In this document: positions 13,685 to 14,641 of the stretch, piece after piece
Numbering within the stretch: position 1 is the stretch's first letter
Layout of the letters: every line of letters begins with the position of its first letter
Assembly: GCA_017430155.1 (NCBI GenBank)
Contig: JAFRNO010000432.1
Location: 1-14,641, forward strand
Length of the DNA stretch: 14,641 nucleotides
Direction of reading: 5' to 3'
Source: Kiritimatiellia bacterium
Lineage (GTDB): Bacteria; Verrucomicrobiota; Kiritimatiellia; RFP12; UBA1067
Notes under the pieces: model-generated
The model's input: the letters and a program-made list of their open reading frames with translations, nothing else
Told to the model about the DNA's origin: nothing
The model's database searches: none
Translations under genes and position numbers: made by a program

Positions 13685-14641
13685 CCCTGCACTTGGACAT
13701 CCTTTCCGTGTGCGGACGCCCCGGCGAGGCGTCCCTACCTTCCCCTGGCGGCCGCCTCGGCGAGGCGTCCCTACCAGCGAGAGCGGCCGCTGGTAGGGCC
13801 CGCTCGCCGAGCGGGCCGGTGGTTGCGTTTCGCGGGGAGCGGTCTGTGGGGTTGGATGGCATCCCCGTGCCGCTCGTGGGGGATGGTCTGCTGGAGGCGG
13901 TGTGCGAGGTCGTGTGGTTCAAGGATGAGGTTCAGCTGGAAGGGGAGCGAGCCATCCCCTCCCCGCGCAACCTCCTGATGTTCCTTTCGGACGTGCGGAA
14001 GCGCCGTTTCAAGGCGGGCGTGTTCCTCGGGGACGACGTGCTTGCGGCGGCGGAGACCTTCCGCGCCGCCGCGCGTACCGTTGCCGACGGCGCCTATCTG
14101 CCGCATCTCGTGGAGGAAGGCGGCGGTTTCGCCGCGCGCTGGCTGCCGTTCGACGCCTCGCGCGGGGCGTTTTTCTCGTGGCTCGTCGACGGCCTTGCGC
14201 GCTTCGGCGGACGCACGCCGCTTGAAACGGGCATGTCGCAGCCGGATACCGTCCACGACGCCTGGATCGCCGCGCTCCGCAGCGACACCGGACGCGTGGC
14301 GTGGCCGGACGCCGAGGATGTCCGCGCCCTCATGCACGACCTCGCCGTCTGGCGCGCGCCGTTGCGCGTCTCCGCCGCAGACCGTGCCGCGCTGCGCTTT
14401 TCCCTTGAAGCACCTGCCGTGCAGGACGGCACGTGGTGGCTGCGCCTCGCGTCCGAACCCCGCACGCGCGCGGGACTCGTCTCGCTCGGACAGGCCGTGA
14501 CCCTCTTCCCGCCCCTTGCCGCGCTCCGCGGCACCGCGGCCGAACTCGACCGCGCCGCGGCCGAGTCGTTCCTCCGCACGGGCGCGCAGGCGCTCTCCGC
14601 CGCTGGTTATGCGGTGGACCAGCCGCCTGGACTCCTCGGCG
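13678..14641 (+). CDS. SNF2-type helicase, N-terminal part (runs off right edge)
   Basis: The frame stays open for 321 codons from the ATG at 13678 to the window end, with no stop. The N-terminus MLTLHLDILSVCG, then PVVAFRGE, fits the start of bacterial SNF2/DEAD-like helicases. The segment LFPPLAALRGTAAELDRAAA, then SFLRTGAQALSAAGYAVDQP, resembles the SNF2-associated (DUF3670) domain before the ATPase core. FLSDVRKRRFKAGVFLGDD and AYLPHLVEE are also of that type. The ATPase motifs would lie beyond the edge, so the assignment rests on the N-terminal domain alone. Such proteins are ATP-driven DNA translocases, RapA/HepA-like. The ATG overlaps the rpe stop. Residues about 13-46 are encoded by a cluster of palindromes and look like an insertion, with GEASLP occurring twice. 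A start downstream of the palindromes (GTG near 13819) is the alternative. Confidence 0.68.
   Translation, partial: MLTLHLDILSVCGRPGEASLPSPGGRLGEASLPARAAAGRARSPSGPVVAFRGERSVGLDGIPVPLVGDGLLEAVCEVVWFKDEVQLEGERAIPSPRNLLMFLSDVRKRRFKAGVFLGDDVLAAAETFRAAARTVADGAYLPHLVEEGGGFAARWLPFDASRGAFFSWLVDGLARFGGRTPLETGMSQPDTVHDAWIAALRSDTGRVAWPDAEDVRALMHDLAVWRAPLRVSAADRAALRFSLEAPAVQDGTWWLRLASEPRTRAGLVSLGQAVTLFPPLAALRGTAAELDRAAAESFLRTGAQALSAAGYAVDQPPGLLG
13714..13817 (+). repeat. Cluster of four palindromes inside the helicase coding sequence (RPE-like element)
   Basis: Four perfect stems follow one another. GGACGCC (13714-13720) pairs with GGCGTCC (13728-13734). CGCCTC (13753-13758) pairs with GAGGCG (13762-13767). 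CCCTACCAGCG (13769-13779) pairs with CGCTGGTAGGG (13788-13798). GGCCCGCTC (13797-13805) pairs with GAGCGGGCC (13809-13817). The 18-mer CGGCGAGGCGTCCCTACC occurs at 13722-13739 and 13758-13775, exactly 36 bp (12 codons) apart. The helicase frame is open throughout. It resembles a dispersed REP-like repeat that landed in a gene. Confidence 0.8.

Noticed and set aside
13714..13817. CRISPR array
   Set aside because: There are only two copies of the 18-mer, separated by 18 bp of palindromic sequence, with no spacer-like unique segments or cas genes.

Overview
This window most likely comes from a GC-rich bacterium of the PVC group, perhaps a gut or animal-associated Kiritimatiellota or Lentisphaerota relative. 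That placement is inferred from gene content: an HzsA-like multihaem protein, secreted LamG, GH123-type and DUF5107 proteins, and an AAA/PD-(D/E)XK ATPase. No 16S or other decisive marker is present.

Layout. At 1-985 is the 3' part of an HzsA-like c-type cytochrome gene. At 995-9391 is a compact carbohydrate-use locus on the + strand. It holds a GntR-HTH/LacI-sensor regulator, then a TGTACA-N3-TGTACA dyad and a strong sigma70-type promoter, then three exported proteins: a tandem LamG protein, a beta-propeller fused to a GH123/DUF4091-type glycosidase, and a DUF5107-TPR protein. The three exported genes have a 4-nt gap and an ATGA overlap, so they form one operon, closed by a likely intrinsic terminator at about 9396-9419. 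At 9584-11149 is a stand-alone ATPase with a C-terminal PD-(D/E)XK nuclease-like domain, apparently read from a leaderless extended -10 promoter. From 11359 onward is core genome: rpmE-prfA, tRNA-Ser(CGA), tRNA-Gly(CCC), rpe, and the start of a SNF2-type helicase gene that runs off the right edge.

Composition. Hand counts of single 60-base lines gave 73% GC at 721-780, 65% at 10441-10500 and 70% at 12361-12420, against 52% at 1561-1620, 58% at 3001-3060 and 50% at 8041-8100. The locus at 995-9391 therefore looks like an accessory insert between host-like genes.

How the genes may work together (inference). The regulator senses a sugar and acts through the TGTACA dyad on the promoter just downstream. 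The LamG protein would bind the glycan, the GH123-type enzyme would release N-acetylhexosamine (GH123 is known for beta-GalNAc), and the DUF5107 protein would handle sugar or scaffold partners.

The most unusual signal is a cluster of perfect palindromes at 13714-13817. It lies inside the opening codons of the helicase gene and keeps the frame, like the protein-coding palindromic elements of Rickettsia.
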